The notes beneath the pieces are model-generated. The model was not told where the DNA came from. It was given only the letters and a program-made list of their open reading frames with translations, and did no database searches. A DNA stretch of 42,735 nucleotides from Flavobacteriales bacterium (GTDB lineage Bacteria > Bacteroidota > Bacteroidia > Flavobacteriales_D > Sanyastnellaceae): positions 1 to 42,735 of the forward strand of contig NYSX01000049.1 in NCBI GenBank assembly GCA_002683345.1, read 5' to 3'. The number at the start of each line of letters is the position of its first letter. Within the stretch, counting starts at the first letter, position 1. Positions 7,865 to 16,537 of this stretch are shown piece after piece. The position numbers and the translations under genes were made by a program.

Positions 7865-10483
7865 ATGCGTTTCCTCATCTCCTCTGGTTTCTTGGTTTTT
7901 TGTGCTGCGCTTCCTGCGTGGGGACAATGGAGTTTTGTTGGGGACGCCCTCCCCGGTGGCCCGGATTGCGTTCAGCTCACCCCCAACATCAACAACCGAC
8001 GAGGTGCGGCCTGGCATGAATGCCCCTTGCATTTGGGTGCGCCCTTTCAGTTGGACTTCGAGATGAATTTTGGCGGAAGTGACGATGGGGCGGACGGCGT
8101 GTGCTTTGTTCTTCAGCAAATTTCCAACCTCACCACAGGCCCCCTGTCCATCAACGGTGCCCAAATCGGATACGGCTTTGAAGGTCCTGGTGGGGTGTTT
8201 GCCAACAATTCCCTCGCCATAGAAATGGACACCTTTGCCAACGATGGCTCTCCCGACGCGGGCCCTGTCAACCAGTTTGACGATCCCTGGGACCACATTG
8301 CCATCTTTCGTGACGGCTCGCTCAAGCACAACACGCCCAACGAATTGTCCGCTGCAGTTCAAGCCCACCCCGCTGCCGCCAACATCGAAACAGGCCTGAA
8401 CTACCCGTTGAGTGTCATTTGGGACCCTGCAACCACCCTGTTGGAAGTCTATTTCGCAGGAAGCCTCCGACACAGTTTGACGGTGGACCTCGTGAACGAC
8501 ATTTTCGATGGGGACCCGCTCGTCTTTTGGGGATTCACAGGAAGCACGGGTGGACTCTCCAATCCGCAGTCGTTCTGCGAAACCTCGCTCTTTTACTCGT
8601 CGTACCTGAATGGTCTGGCCGTGCAGGAACCCGCTCCCTTGGTGGGATGTGTTGGGGGTGATTCAGAGTTCACCACCCAGCCTCTGGGTCAAACGGTGGA
8701 CGCCGTTTGGGACGCCAACAACAACGACGTGTTGACCGTCGCCACAGCCGGCAGTTACCCCATGACTGGCTTCAATGCCGCGGGCTGCCCCACGCACGAG
8801 ACCTTCGACATCGACGTGTTGGACCCTGCCCTCCAGTTGTTGGTGGCTCCCGACCTGGTGGTGTGTGGGGCGTTGGAGGCCACGTTGGAAGCCACAGCAG
8901 CCCCTGGTGCGACCGTCGCCTGGGATGGGGTCGAAGGGGCCACCAGCGTCACCAGCGTTGCAGGCATTCACGATGTGACAGCCACCCTCGGGGTCTGCAG
9001 CGCCCAGCTGCAAGTGGATGTGACGTTTCAAGCCTTGCCCGACGTCAGTTTCTCCGTCGATGATGAACCAAACGCGGGGCCCGTCGTCATTTGCGACGGG
9101 GAGCCCGTCGAAATCGTGGCTGTTCCTTCCGAGGGAGCCACCGCCTCCTGGCAAAACTCCAGCTCACCCCTGCTCAACGTGAGCCAAGGCGGTACGTTCG
9201 CCGCAACGTCCACCATCAATGGCTGCGAGTCTGACCCTCAGTCCATCGTCATCGAGGCGCTCCCTTTGGCTGAAGGCGCGTTCACCACAACCCCCAACAA
9301 TTTGTGCTGGGAATCCACCGGGGTCGTCGGCTTCAACGTCTTCAACGACGCCTCTGTGGCCTCGTGGGACCTGCCCTCAGGAACCACAAGTCTCACTGCA
9401 GCGGGCGCGGGTGTGTACCAAGCCAACCTCATCCACGACAACGGATGCGAAAGCACCGAGTCGTTCAATTACACCATGCTCCCTCCCATTGTCACAGGGT
9501 TGGTGGATCCTGCACCCTTGTGTGACGAAGAAGTGGCCATGCTGAGCGTCACAGGCAACGTGGATGCGCTGAATTGGAATGTGGGAGGCAACGGCACCAA
9601 CCTGCCCGTGGTGGCGTCCATGGGCGAAGGTCCTTTTGTGGCCAACGTCACGCTCGGCGAGTGCGCCCAATCGGACACGGCCTACGTCACGTGGTGGCCG
9701 ACGCCCACCGTGGGATCGCAGCCCGACAGTGTGTCTCGTTGCGTATTGGATGCCCCATATTCGTTTGTGTGGCCCACCCAAACCGACGACCCCGTAGGCA
9801 CCTGGATTTGGAGTGTGAACAACGAAGGCGCCACTGCTGGCTACAGCGCCTACGACGAGGGCGAATACCTCATCGAAGTGCGCGACAACGCCACAGGATG
9901 CATGGACAGCCACTCCATGCATGTGGAGGTGCTTCCCAACCTCAACGTCGTGGCTTCGGCCGTAGATCCCATGATCTGCATTGGCGACTCGACCGAAGTG
10001 CGCGTGGAGCTGCTTCCCGTCCTTGACACCGACCCCTACGAGATTCCCTTCTCCTTGGTGTGGTCCACCGAAGGCGCCTACGGATTTGAAAACAACGTCG
10101 CGGGAGGCGAGCACTACATCACGGCCACCAACGCCTGTGGGTCGTCGATGGCCCTCGCCGAAGTGGAGGAGGAATACTGCGGGTGTCACGTGTGGATTCC
10201 CAACGCCTTCACCCCGGACGGAGACGGGTTGAATGAAGGGTTCCGCATCGAGAGCAGCTGCGAATGGGACGCCTTCTCCTTCCAAGTCTTCAACCGATGG
10301 GGAGAGCAGGTCTGGTCCACCGAAGATGCGGATCGTCCTTGGGATGGAGGGGCGCCTGATTTGGGCAACGGCGACCACTACTTGCCCGACGGATGGTACC
10401 CGTACATCGTGAAGTGGGAATACCGGGAAGACGGCGTGTTCTACCGAGAACAAAAAGTGGGGCGCATCCTCATCGTCCGCTGA
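7865..10483 (+). CDS. lectin-domain surface protein with T9SS type B (CHU_C) C-terminal domain
   Basis: An 872-residue exported protein. The signal peptide is MRFLISSGFLVFCAALPAWGQ. Residues about 21-235 look like a legume-type (L-type) lectin domain: LDFEMNFGGSDDGADGVCFVLQ, GYGFEGPGG, LAIEMDTFAN and FWGFTGSTGGLSN are its usual sugar-fold landmarks. Next come about five Ig-like, SprB-type repeats rich in W, C and T. The C-terminal 100 residues (IPNAFTPDGDGLNEGF, FNRWGEQVW, DGWYPYIVKW, GRILIVR) are a gliding-motility-associated C-terminal domain, a type B T9SS signal. The ATG at 7865 is chosen over a TTG one codon upstream. It follows wecB by 7 nt, so a carbohydrate-binding adhesin is made with sugar-synthesis enzymes; ligand unknown. 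It converges on the kinase gene with 7 bp between. Confidence 0.87.
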   Translation: MRFLISSGFLVFCAALPAWGQWSFVGDALPGGPDCVQLTPNINNRRGAAWHECPLHLGAPFQLDFEMNFGGSDDGADGVCFVLQQISNLTTGPLSINGAQIGYGFEGPGGVFANNSLAIEMDTFANDGSPDAGPVNQFDDPWDHIAIFRDGSLKHNTPNELSAAVQAHPAAANIETGLNYPLSVIWDPATTLLEVYFAGSLRHSLTVDLVNDIFDGDPLVFWGFTGSTGGLSNPQSFCETSLFYSSYLNGLAVQEPAPLVGCVGGDSEFTTQPLGQTVDAVWDANNNDVLTVATAGSYPMTGFNAAGCPTHETFDIDVLDPALQLLVAPDLVVCGALEATLEATAAPGATVAWDGVEGATSVTSVAGIHDVTATLGVCSAQLQVDVTFQALPDVSFSVDDEPNAGPVVICDGEPVEIVAVPSEGATASWQNSSSPLLNVSQGGTFAATSTINGCESDPQSIVIEALPLAEGAFTTTPNNLCWESTGVVGFNVFNDASVASWDLPSGTTSLTAAGAGVYQANLIHDNGCESTESFNYTMLPPIVTGLVDPAPLCDEEVAMLSVTGNVDALNWNVGGNGTNLPVVASMGEGPFVANVTLGECAQSDTAYVTWWPTPTVGSQPDSVSRCVLDAPYSFVWPTQTDDPVGTWIWSVNNEGATAGYSAYDEGEYLIEVRDNATGCMDSHSMHVEVLPNLNVVASAVDPMICIGDSTEVRVELLPVLDTDPYEIPFSLVWSTEGAYGFENNVAGGEHYITATNACGSSMALAEVEEEYCGCHVWIPNAFTPDGDGLNEGFRIESSCEWDAFSFQVFNRWGEQVWSTEDADRPWDGGAPDLGNGDHYLPDGWYPYIVKWEYREDGVFYREQKVGRILIVR

Positions 10484-10490
10484 CAGACGT

Positions 10491-11981
10491 TCACGCCTGG
10501 AACACCATCCGGAAACACGTGCCTTTGCCCGGTTCGGAGGACGCCACGAGGATTTGGCCTTCGTGAACCTCTTCCACAATCCGCTTGGCGAGTGACAAGC
10601 CCAAGCCCCAACCGCGCTCCTTGGTTGTGAAGCCGGGATCAAACACTTTTCTCGCCACCGCCTTGGTCATGCCTTTGCCGTTGTCCTCCACCTCGATGGT
10701 GAAGGCGTCTTCCCGCCAATGCGCCCGAACGGTGAGCACACCTTCCCCATCCATGGCGTCCACGGCGTTTCGAATCAGGTTTTCAAGCACCCAACTCAAC
10801 AAGGGCCGGCTGAGCATCAAGTGCCCTGCACCAGGGCCCAGCTCCTGCACCATCTCCACGTGTTTGCTCACGCGAGGACGCATGTACTCCGCAGTCTCTC
10901 GAACCACCTCAAGGGGGTTGTCCTCCTTGAGGGTGGCCTCGGATCCGATCTTGGAAAAGCGCTCTGCCACCACTTGCAGTCGGGCGATGTCTTTGTCCAT
11001 TTCTTTCAGCGCTTCCTCCTCCACACCCTTCGCCGCGAGCAACCCGGACCACGCCATCAACGAACTCAAAGGCGTGCCCAACTGGTGCGCCGTTTCCTTG
11101 GCCATGCCCACCCAAACCCGATTTTGTTCCGCACGCCTCGAGGCAGAGAACACGAGGTAAGCGACGAGCAAAAACGCCGCAATCAAAAGCAACTGCACGG
11201 CAGGGAAATAGCGCAGCTGGGTCAAGACCGCGCTCTCCTCATAAAAGACCATGTGCCAGCCCTCCCCTGGCAAGTACACGGGAATGGGCGGGTTGTCCTC
11301 GGCCATGGACACATAATGTGCTTGCAATTTCTCCGGGGTGTCGAGTTTCGACACGTCTATGCCTTGAGACTTGACCACTTTCGTGGCCGTCGAATCAATC
11401 AACAAGACAGGCACGGACGCGCTGTTGATGACCGTTTCCGAAATGAACGACTCGATGAGCTCGTCCATGGCCTCGCGCAGCTTCCGGAGTCGCACGCTCT
11501 CGGCGTAGTAAATGGTTTGGCCCACCTCTTCGAAACGGATGGGGGGGTTCCGGCTCATTTGGGTGCGCCGGATGCTGTCGTAGTACGCCCGCTCGGCCAC
11601 ACCTGCCGGCGGTGGGTCCACGTTGACTTTGTACACCACCTCCCCCGCTTTGTTCGTGATGAGCACGGGGACCGTGTTGTTGTTGACCAAAAAGTCGCCC
11701 GCGAAGGTCAAGTCCGTTCCATCAGGGGCTTCCTGAATCAAGCGGTAGGCGGAGGCGAGCCGGTCGGCGCGTTTCTTTTCTTCCGCGCCGAGGTCTTCGA
11801 ACAGGATTTGGGTGTACGTCACAAGCTCCGCCCGCTGCTTCACCGCTTCCACCCACAAATCAACCTTTCTCTGCTCTTCTTCGCGGATGATGGAGGAAAG
11901 GTGTTGGGTGTATCCAAGCGTCACCACCACGATGGCGGCGGCGGCCAAAAAGAGCAATCGCTTGGACAAGGTGTCGTACAT
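10491..11981 (-). CDS. membrane-bound sensor histidine kinase
   Basis: A 496-residue inner-membrane kinase. One transmembrane helix lies at about residues 8-24, then a large periplasmic sensor region of about 235 residues, then a second helix (VQLLLIAAFLLVAYLVF, about 267-283). No clear HAMP domain separates the membrane from the kinase core. The phosphoacceptor motif is AKETAHQLGTPLSSLMAW (His about 306). The ATPase domain shows ENLIRNAVDAM, VEDNGKGM and GWGLGLSLAKRIVEE. The start at 11981 lies one base after the stop of the PorP/SprF gene (TGA-C-ATG), so it is translated as the last gene of a type B cargo - PorP - kinase unit. There is no response regulator beside it; the partner must lie elsewhere. 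Confidence 0.9.
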   Translation of the reverse strand: MYDTLSKRLLFLAAAAIVVVTLGYTQHLSSIIREEEQRKVDLWVEAVKQRAELVTYTQILFEDLGAEEKKRADRLASAYRLIQEAPDGTDLTFAGDFLVNNNTVPVLITNKAGEVVYKVNVDPPPAGVAERAYYDSIRRTQMSRNPPIRFEEVGQTIYYAESVRLRKLREAMDELIESFISETVINSASVPVLLIDSTATKVVKSQGIDVSKLDTPEKLQAHYVSMAEDNPPIPVYLPGEGWHMVFYEESAVLTQLRYFPAVQLLLIAAFLLVAYLVFSASRRAEQNRVWVGMAKETAHQLGTPLSSLMAWSGLLAAKGVEEEALKEMDKDIARLQVVAERFSKIGSEATLKEDNPLEVVRETAEYMRPRVSKHVEMVQELGPGAGHLMLSRPLLSWVLENLIRNAVDAMDGEGVLTVRAHWREDAFTIEVEDNGKGMTKAVARKVFDPGFTTKERGWGLGLSLAKRIVEEVHEGQILVASSEPGKGTCFRMVFQA

Positions 11982-11982
11982 G

Positions 11983-12930
11983 TCAGTCGTATGCGGGGCA
12001 ACGGCCTCCTGTGCTGAAGAACGGGTCGTCCTTGTCACACGCCGTCAAGGAAATCACGATTTCGTGGGAGTTTCGTCCCGCCACATTCAGGGCAGAGACC
12101 CCAAAGTCATACGCATACCCCACCGTCATGGACTCGAACAACTTCAAGTTCATGACCCCGACCAATGCGGATCCCGAACGGTAGCCCAAGCCCATTGAGA
12201 TGCGGTTGTCCATGCTGAATGAGCCCTGAAAATCAATGGCTGCAGGCAGTCCGGAAGCCATTCGCATTTGAAGCGCGGGGCGGAAGGCAAACCGACGGTC
12301 CAACTTGATGTAGCGTCCACCCGTCAACACCGCCGTCCGGCCTGAAGATGTGGTGGCAGCGATGTCTGTCAATGTGGTCGCCGTGACATTTTGAATGCTG
12401 AATGCCGCGAAATTGAGTTTGTCTTCGTACCACAACCCAAAATCCATCGTCGGGAACACCGTTTGCGAAGTCGCGGAGCCGAACAACGCTGGATCATCGG
12501 TGGCGGCCACCTCAGGAAATTGAAGGCTGCCCACATCCAAGCGGTACTGGACCATTCCCAGGCCGATCCCCGCGCTCAATCGGGCGCCCGTGGTGAGTCG
12601 GATTTTGGTGGAGTACGCCAAGCTGAACCTCGTGTTGGACCAGGGACCAATCGCGTCGGTCATGACGTAGCCCCCCATCCCGTGTGCCAACGTCGTGCCG
12701 TGACCCAACCTCCCCGACAGGGAGGCGAAACTCGTCAGCGGCGCGCCCTCAAATCCCGTCCACTGAGAGCGAACCCCCATGCGCATGTCCAAACAAGGCG
12801 AGTTGCCCGCCGCCGCAGGATTGTCCAAAAAATTGGACATCAAGAACAGCGACCGCGTCCCCACGAACTGCGCTTGCGCAGACCAGCACACGGACACCAG
12901 CGCCAAGGTCAAAAGGTGTTTCATGCTCAT
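11983..12930 (-). CDS. PorP/SprF family T9SS outer-membrane protein
   Basis: A 315-residue protein with signal peptide MSMKHLLTLALVSVCWSAQAQ. The opening FLMSNFLDNPAAAGNSPCLDMRMGVRSQWTGFEGAP is the hallmark of PorP/SprF proteins (N-PA-AG and R-QW-G-P), followed by alternating beta strands and repeated GLG and GYxY elements of an outer-membrane barrel. In characterised cases these barrels retain and help secrete type B T9SS cargo. Here the partner cargo is the gene just upstream, whose stop overlaps this start by four bases (ATGA, 12927-12930), fixing the start at 12930. The histidine kinase follows by one base. The strict pairing with a type B cargo agrees with known SprB-SprF logic. Confidence 0.92.
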   Translation of the reverse strand: MSMKHLLTLALVSVCWSAQAQFVGTRSLFLMSNFLDNPAAAGNSPCLDMRMGVRSQWTGFEGAPLTSFASLSGRLGHGTTLAHGMGGYVMTDAIGPWSNTRFSLAYSTKIRLTTGARLSAGIGLGMVQYRLDVGSLQFPEVAATDDPALFGSATSQTVFPTMDFGLWYEDKLNFAAFSIQNVTATTLTDIAATTSSGRTAVLTGGRYIKLDRRFAFRPALQMRMASGLPAAIDFQGSFSMDNRISMGLGYRSGSALVGVMNLKLFESMTVGYAYDFGVSALNVAGRNSHEIVISLTACDKDDPFFSTGGRCPAYD

Positions 12931-13919
12931 CGGATCACGGCGACATGCCCCGTCACGGGGGCGAGGTTGGCATTCGGTTCATTCAGGTGAATCACGTAGT
13001 AGTACGTGCCTGCAGGGACATCCACGCCGCGGTTCTTGCCCGCCCAAGGATTGGGGTAGGACACGGAACGGAACACGCTTTGGCCCCAACGGTCAAACAC
13101 CTCGATGGTCGAGGTGGGAAATTGGGACAACCCGTAGATGTTCCACGTGTCGTTGAACGCATCGTTGTTGGGCGAAAACGCATTGGGCACCTCGATGGGC
13201 GAGCCCACCGCCACGAGCACCGCATCCGTGTAGGAACAACCTTGGATGTACCCCGTCACCTCAAAGGTGGTGGTCTCGTAGGGACTGAGCTCGGCAAGCT
13301 GGTTGTCCACCATTTGGGCGAGCTCAACCGGGGTCCAATCGAAGCCCAAATCGGGGTCCGAACCCAACACCTCCACCGTCGTGCTTTCTCCGTAATCGAT
13401 GGAAGAGGTGCAGCAGGCGTCGATGCTCATCGCCAGGCCTTCCAACCGCACGTCCACCGCGCAATCCGAAGCCGACGAACCGAGCAACAACACGTAGTCG
13501 GTGTTTTGAAACAGCGGCAGGGTGGTCAGCGTGGTGTCTGTGGACACCGTCCACAAGTCGGAGGCGGGGACGAACTCCTCGGCGTTGCACTCGTCCAAAG
13601 GGTTGGACTGAAACACCCTGGCCACAAGGGGCGCTTCACACGACAGGGCGCTCAACATCACAGTGGCTGGCTCAGAAGGCTCTGCAAACTGTCCGAAGAA
13701 TGTCGTGTGAAAGTGGATCACTTGGACCCGGCTGGCGTCAAACACCCCAGCCAAGGCTGCAGAACCTGGCAAATCCAGCGGCGACCCCAACACGGCGGTG
13801 GTGTCCGTTTGGCCGCAAAGGTCGAGGGCATTGTTGCACGCTTGGCCTTGGGCGACGGAGGCGATGCTGGCGCCTAGCAAGGCGCAGCAACACATGCGAA
13901 AAACGTCACGAATGGTCAT
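12927..13919 (-). CDS. exported protein with T9SS type B (CHU_C) C-terminal domain
   Basis: A 330-residue secreted protein. The signal peptide is MTIRDVFRMCCCALLGASIASVAQGQ. Residues about 27-150 form a beta-rich domain of no clear family containing CNNALDLCGQ; the middle is Ig-like (FDWTPVELAQMVDNQ to FEVTGYIQGC). The last 95 residues hold VPNAFSPNNDAFNDTWNIYG, FDRWGQSVF, NPWAGKNRGVDVPAGTYYYVI and VTGHVAVIR, a complete gliding-motility-associated C-terminal domain (type B T9SS signal). It is translationally coupled to the PorP/SprF gene by an ATGA overlap, so the two probably act as cargo and outer-membrane partner. The start at 13919 is 4 nt from a TACCTTCG box. Confidence 0.88.
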   Translation of the reverse strand: MTIRDVFRMCCCALLGASIASVAQGQACNNALDLCGQTDTTAVLGSPLDLPGSAALAGVFDASRVQVIHFHTTFFGQFAEPSEPATVMLSALSCEAPLVARVFQSNPLDECNAEEFVPASDLWTVSTDTTLTTLPLFQNTDYVLLLGSSASDCAVDVRLEGLAMSIDACCTSSIDYGESTTVEVLGSDPDLGFDWTPVELAQMVDNQLAELSPYETTTFEVTGYIQGCSYTDAVLVAVGSPIEVPNAFSPNNDAFNDTWNIYGLSQFPTSTIEVFDRWGQSVFRSVSYPNPWAGKNRGVDVPAGTYYYVIHLNEPNANLAPVTGHVAVIR

Positions 13920-13923
13920 GTTT

Positions 13924-13931
13924 CGAAGGTA
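13924..13931 (-). promoter_or_regulatory. -7 box TACCTTCG, 4 nt before the start at 13919
   Basis: This is an exact copy of the common box with AAAC before the ATG. The near-palindrome at 13932-13945 directly abuts its upstream edge. Confidence 0.6.
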
Positions 13932-13945
13932 GTTCCACGTAGAAC
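13932..13945. promoter_or_regulatory. degenerate parS-like palindrome GTTCCACGTaGAAC
   Basis: It differs by one base (13941) from the perfect palindrome found at 24085-24098 and 25304-25317. It lies between divergent or intergenic DNA and touches the -7 box of the type B cargo gene, so it could be a weak ParB site, a repressor site or chance. Confidence 0.35.
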
Positions 13946-14006
13946 GCAGAATGTCCCTTCAACGACATGTCATCAACAGGCTTTCGGGGAAAGGCGTGGG
14001 GAACAA

Positions 14007-14489
14007 TCAGGCCTCAAAACCCACCAACAACGCGCCTTTTTCCACGGCTTCGCCTTCGGAGATGGGCACCTCAGAAACAATCCCGGCCGCCACGGCCTTG
14101 ATCATGTTTTCCATCTTCATGGCCTCCAGCACGAGCAGCGCTTGGCCTTCCTCCACGGCATCTCCTGGCTTGACCAAGACTTGCAACACCTTGCCCGGCA
14201 TAGGCGCCTTGATATCCCCTGAGGCCGCGCCTGCAGAGACCGACATACCCATCTTCTCGAGCAATTTGGCACGTTCGTCGAGCACGCGCACCTCACGGCG
14301 TACGCCGTTGATGCGAATGACCACATGGCCTTCTGCGTCTGGACCGGACTCGCATTCCACTTTGTAGCGCGCGCCGTTTTGCAACACGGACCACGTGCGT
14401 GGGCCCAGGGCCGTCCATTCGGCGTTGGTGTCCATGTCGGTCAATGCGCGTTCAACGCGGACCTCGTCCCACTGGATTTCTCGAGCCAT
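14007..14489 (-). CDS. biotin carboxyl carrier protein subunit (acyl-CoA carboxylase type)
   Basis: A 160-residue cytoplasmic protein carrying the biotin that shuttles CO2 between the biotin carboxylase and carboxyltransferase subunits of an acetyl-/propionyl-CoA carboxylase. The C-terminal 75 residues are a biotinyl/lipoyl domain: APMPGKVLQVLVKPGDAVEEG, then EAMKMEN with the lysine that receives biotin (about residue 127), then GEAVEKG. The N-terminal half (VRRE-RV linker) matches the non-AccB carriers of about 160 residues common in Bacteroidota. It stands alone; no carboxylase gene is next to it. The start at 14489 is 4 nt from a TACCTTCG box; a longer reading frame into the divergent hemW promoter is rejected. 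Confidence 0.85.
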   Translation of the reverse strand: MAREIQWDEVRVERALTDMDTNAEWTALGPRTWSVLQNGARYKVECESGPDAEGHVVIRINGVRREVRVLDERAKLLEKMGMSVSAGAASGDIKAPMPGKVLQVLVKPGDAVEEGQALLVLEAMKMENMIKAVAAGIVSEVPISEGEAVEKGALLVGFEA

Positions 14490-14493
14490 GACG

Positions 14494-14501
14494 CGAAGGT
14501 A
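14494..14501 (-). promoter_or_regulatory. -7 box TACCTTCG, 4 nt before the biotin carrier start
   Basis: This is an exact copy, with CGTC before the ATG at 14489. The divergent hemW box is 13 bp away. Confidence 0.6.
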
Positions 14502-14514
14502 GCATGGAAGCCAC

Positions 14515-14522
14515 GACCTTTG
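14515..14522 (+). promoter_or_regulatory. -7-like box GACCTTTG, 4 nt before hemW
   Basis: One mismatch to TAnnTTTG at the first base. GGAC separates it from the ATG at 14527. The same GACCTTTG variant occurs before mnmG. Confidence 0.45.
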
Positions 14523-14526
14523 GGAC

Positions 14527-15684
14527 ATGGCCGGCGTCTACCTCCATGTTCCGTTTTGTCGACAAGCCTGTCACTACTGCGACTTCCACTTCTCGACAAA
14601 CACCCAAACCGTCGACGCCATGGTTCGTTCGATCGCGTCGGAAGCCCGACTTCGTGCGCCGCATTTTTGGGGGTCGTTGCATGGGCCCGTCACCACCTTG
14701 TACCTCGGAGGCGGCACGCCCTCCCTGTTGCCGCCCGACGCCATGAAGCAACTCGTTCGCGGCGTCTGTGACGCCTTGCGGTTGGACGTGTCCACACTTG
14801 CGGAGGTCACCTTGGAGGCCAATCCCGAGGACTTGGAGGATGAACGACTGGACGCCTGGCTGGAGGTCGGCTTCAACCGCCTCAGTGTGGGCATCCAAAG
14901 CTTCGACGACGAGACCTTGATCTGGATGAACCGCGCCCACACCGGTCGGGAGGCGGAACAAGGCATCCTTCGGGCCCACGCCGCCGGCTTCGAGACCATA
15001 ACCGTGGATCTGATCTACGGGGTTCCCACGGGTCGTCAATGGCAGGACGACGTGGAACGTGCCCTCGCCCTTCCCGTTCGACACCTCAGCGCGTATGCCC
15101 TGACTGTGGAGCCGCAAACCGCGCTTGGCACCCGTGTGGAGCGCGGCGAAGAAAACCCGTCTCCCGACGAACGCACCGTGCAGGAATACCACCACTTGTG
15201 CAGCGTCATGGCAGACCGTGGATGGTCCCATTACGAGACGAGCAATTGGGCCGCTCCCCGTGGCGACGACAGCCACTGGAAAGCGATCCACAACAGCGCG
15301 TACTGGTCGGGCAAACCCTACTTGGGCCTTGGGCCTGGTGCGCACGGATTCTTGGCCCCTGAGCGCTACGCCAATGTGTCCAACAACCCCGCCTACATCC
15401 GGGCGCTGGAACAAGGTGCTTTGTCTGAGTCACGGGAAACCCTCTCGCGCGCAGATCGCTACAACGAAGCCATCATGACCGGGCTGCGAACCGCCCACGG
15501 CATCCACCCAGAAGATTTGCATGAAGCCCACGGGTTGCGGCCCGACGTGGTCGATCCCAAGGTTTGGTCACACGCGCTGAGTTGTGGGGACTTGGTGCCC
15601 ATGGAAGGTGGTCGCTTCCGCATTCCAGAAACGCAGTGGATCACCGGCGACCGTGTGGCGGCGGCGCTTTTTCACGTGGCGTAG
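14527..15684 (+). CDS. hemW: radical SAM protein HemW (haem chaperone, coproporphyrinogen III oxidase-like)
   Basis: A 385-residue cytoplasmic radical SAM protein. The N-terminus MAGVYLHVPFCRQACHYCDF carries the CxxxCxxC iron-sulfur motif with the HVPFC lead typical of HemN/HemW. Further landmarks are TLYLGGGTPSLLP, EANPEDL, RLSVGIQSF, DLIYGVPTG and the C-terminal GLGPGAHGF and NEAIMTGLRT. HemW lacks the extra N-terminal cysteine region of true HemN, as here, and characterised members bind and hand over haem. The start at 14527 is supported by the -7-like box 4 nt upstream. Its last 44 bp overlap the convergent EamA transporter gene. Confidence 0.88.
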   Translation: MAGVYLHVPFCRQACHYCDFHFSTNTQTVDAMVRSIASEARLRAPHFWGSLHGPVTTLYLGGGTPSLLPPDAMKQLVRGVCDALRLDVSTLAEVTLEANPEDLEDERLDAWLEVGFNRLSVGIQSFDDETLIWMNRAHTGREAEQGILRAHAAGFETITVDLIYGVPTGRQWQDDVERALALPVRHLSAYALTVEPQTALGTRVERGEENPSPDERTVQEYHHLCSVMADRGWSHYETSNWAAPRGDDSHWKAIHNSAYWSGKPYLGLGPGAHGFLAPERYANVSNNPAYIRALEQGALSESRETLSRADRYNEAIMTGLRTAHGIHPEDLHEAHGLRPDVVDPKVWSHALSCGDLVPMEGGRFRIPETQWITGDRVAAALFHVA

Positions 15685-16537
15685 CGCGGAGCAACGTGTC
15701 CACAAACACCGCCCCAATGACCAACGCTGCACCGAGGTAGAAACCCGACGAAAAGCGCTCGTCAAACAAGACATACGCCAGCACGATCGCGTAAATGGGT
15801 TCGAGGTTGATGGCCATGGCCGACTCAAAGGGCGTCAATTGCTGCAAGACCTGGATGGACACCATGAAGGCAAACGACGTGGCCACCACCGCAAGCAATA
15901 CAATCCAAAGCCAGTCTGACCTGGACAGCTGAATCAATGACAGGTCAAACGCCCCTTGTATGGCCAACCACAGCGCCATCCCCACACTGGCCGCCATCAA
16001 CTCCACAGCACTGAGCTGAACCGGGTCGTGCTGTTTGACGAGCACCCCGTTGACGGTGCTGAACATCGCTGCAAGCACCGCGCTTGCCAACCCGAGGAGG
16101 ATGCCCGCGGTTTGGTCTCGTTCCGCCTGAAACACAAGCGCGATGCCCACAAACACCACTGCGGCCACCGCCATTTCGCGCCACGCAATGGACCGCTTGA
16201 AGACCACCGGTTCGATGAGCCCCACAAACAACGGTGCCGTGGCCAACATGGTCAGCGCCAACCCCACAGAACTCGCCTTGATGGACGCGAAAAACGTCAC
16301 CCAGTGCGCCGCAACCACCCAACCCACAAGGCCCACCTGGAGCACGTTGGGCCACGTCCAAGACGACCAACGCGACCGAAACCACAAAAACGCTGCAGTG
16401 GTCAACCCACCGAGGGTGACGCGCCAGAACACCAAGGGTTCGGCGTCAATCGAAATGAGTTTGCCCAAGATGCCCGTGAACCCAAAAATCACCACCACCC
16501 CGTGGAGCAGCAACAGACTTCGGGTTCGGGCTGACAT
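15641..16537 (-). CDS. EamA-family (DMT superfamily) transporter
   Basis: A 298-residue inner-membrane protein with about ten hydrophobic helices arranged as two EamA repeats. Typical features are the first helix LLLHGVVVIFGFTGILGKLI, AEPLVFWRVTLGG, the fourth-helix pattern ASSVGLALTMLATAPLFVGLIEP and, in the second repeat, TPFESAMAINLEPIYAIVLAYVLFDE. The family exports or imports small metabolites; the substrate cannot be inferred. The start at 16537 shares its A with the stop of the upstream lamin-tail protein gene (TGATG), so the two are translationally coupled. The 3' end overlaps hemW by 44 bp in convergent orientation. Confidence 0.85.
   Translation of the reverse strand: MSARTRSLLLLHGVVVIFGFTGILGKLISIDAEPLVFWRVTLGGLTTAAFLWFRSRWSSWTWPNVLQVGLVGWVVAAHWVTFFASIKASSVGLALTMLATAPLFVGLIEPVVFKRSIAWREMAVAAVVFVGIALVFQAERDQTAGILLGLASAVLAAMFSTVNGVLVKQHDPVQLSAVELMAASVGMALWLAIQGAFDLSLIQLSRSDWLWIVLLAVVATSFAFMVSIQVLQQLTPFESAMAINLEPIYAIVLAYVLFDERFSSGFYLGAALVIGAVFVDTLLRATPREKAPPPHGRR

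Noticed and set aside
13139-13149. TGTTCCACGTG half-site resembling parS in the type B cargo gene
   Set aside because: The second half (TCGTT) has five mismatches to the palindrome, so it is probably chance within the D-T-W-N codons.
15660-15680. TTTTTCACGTGGCGTA near the end of hemW as a possible parS
   Set aside because: Too many mismatches to the GTTCCACGTGGAAC palindrome.
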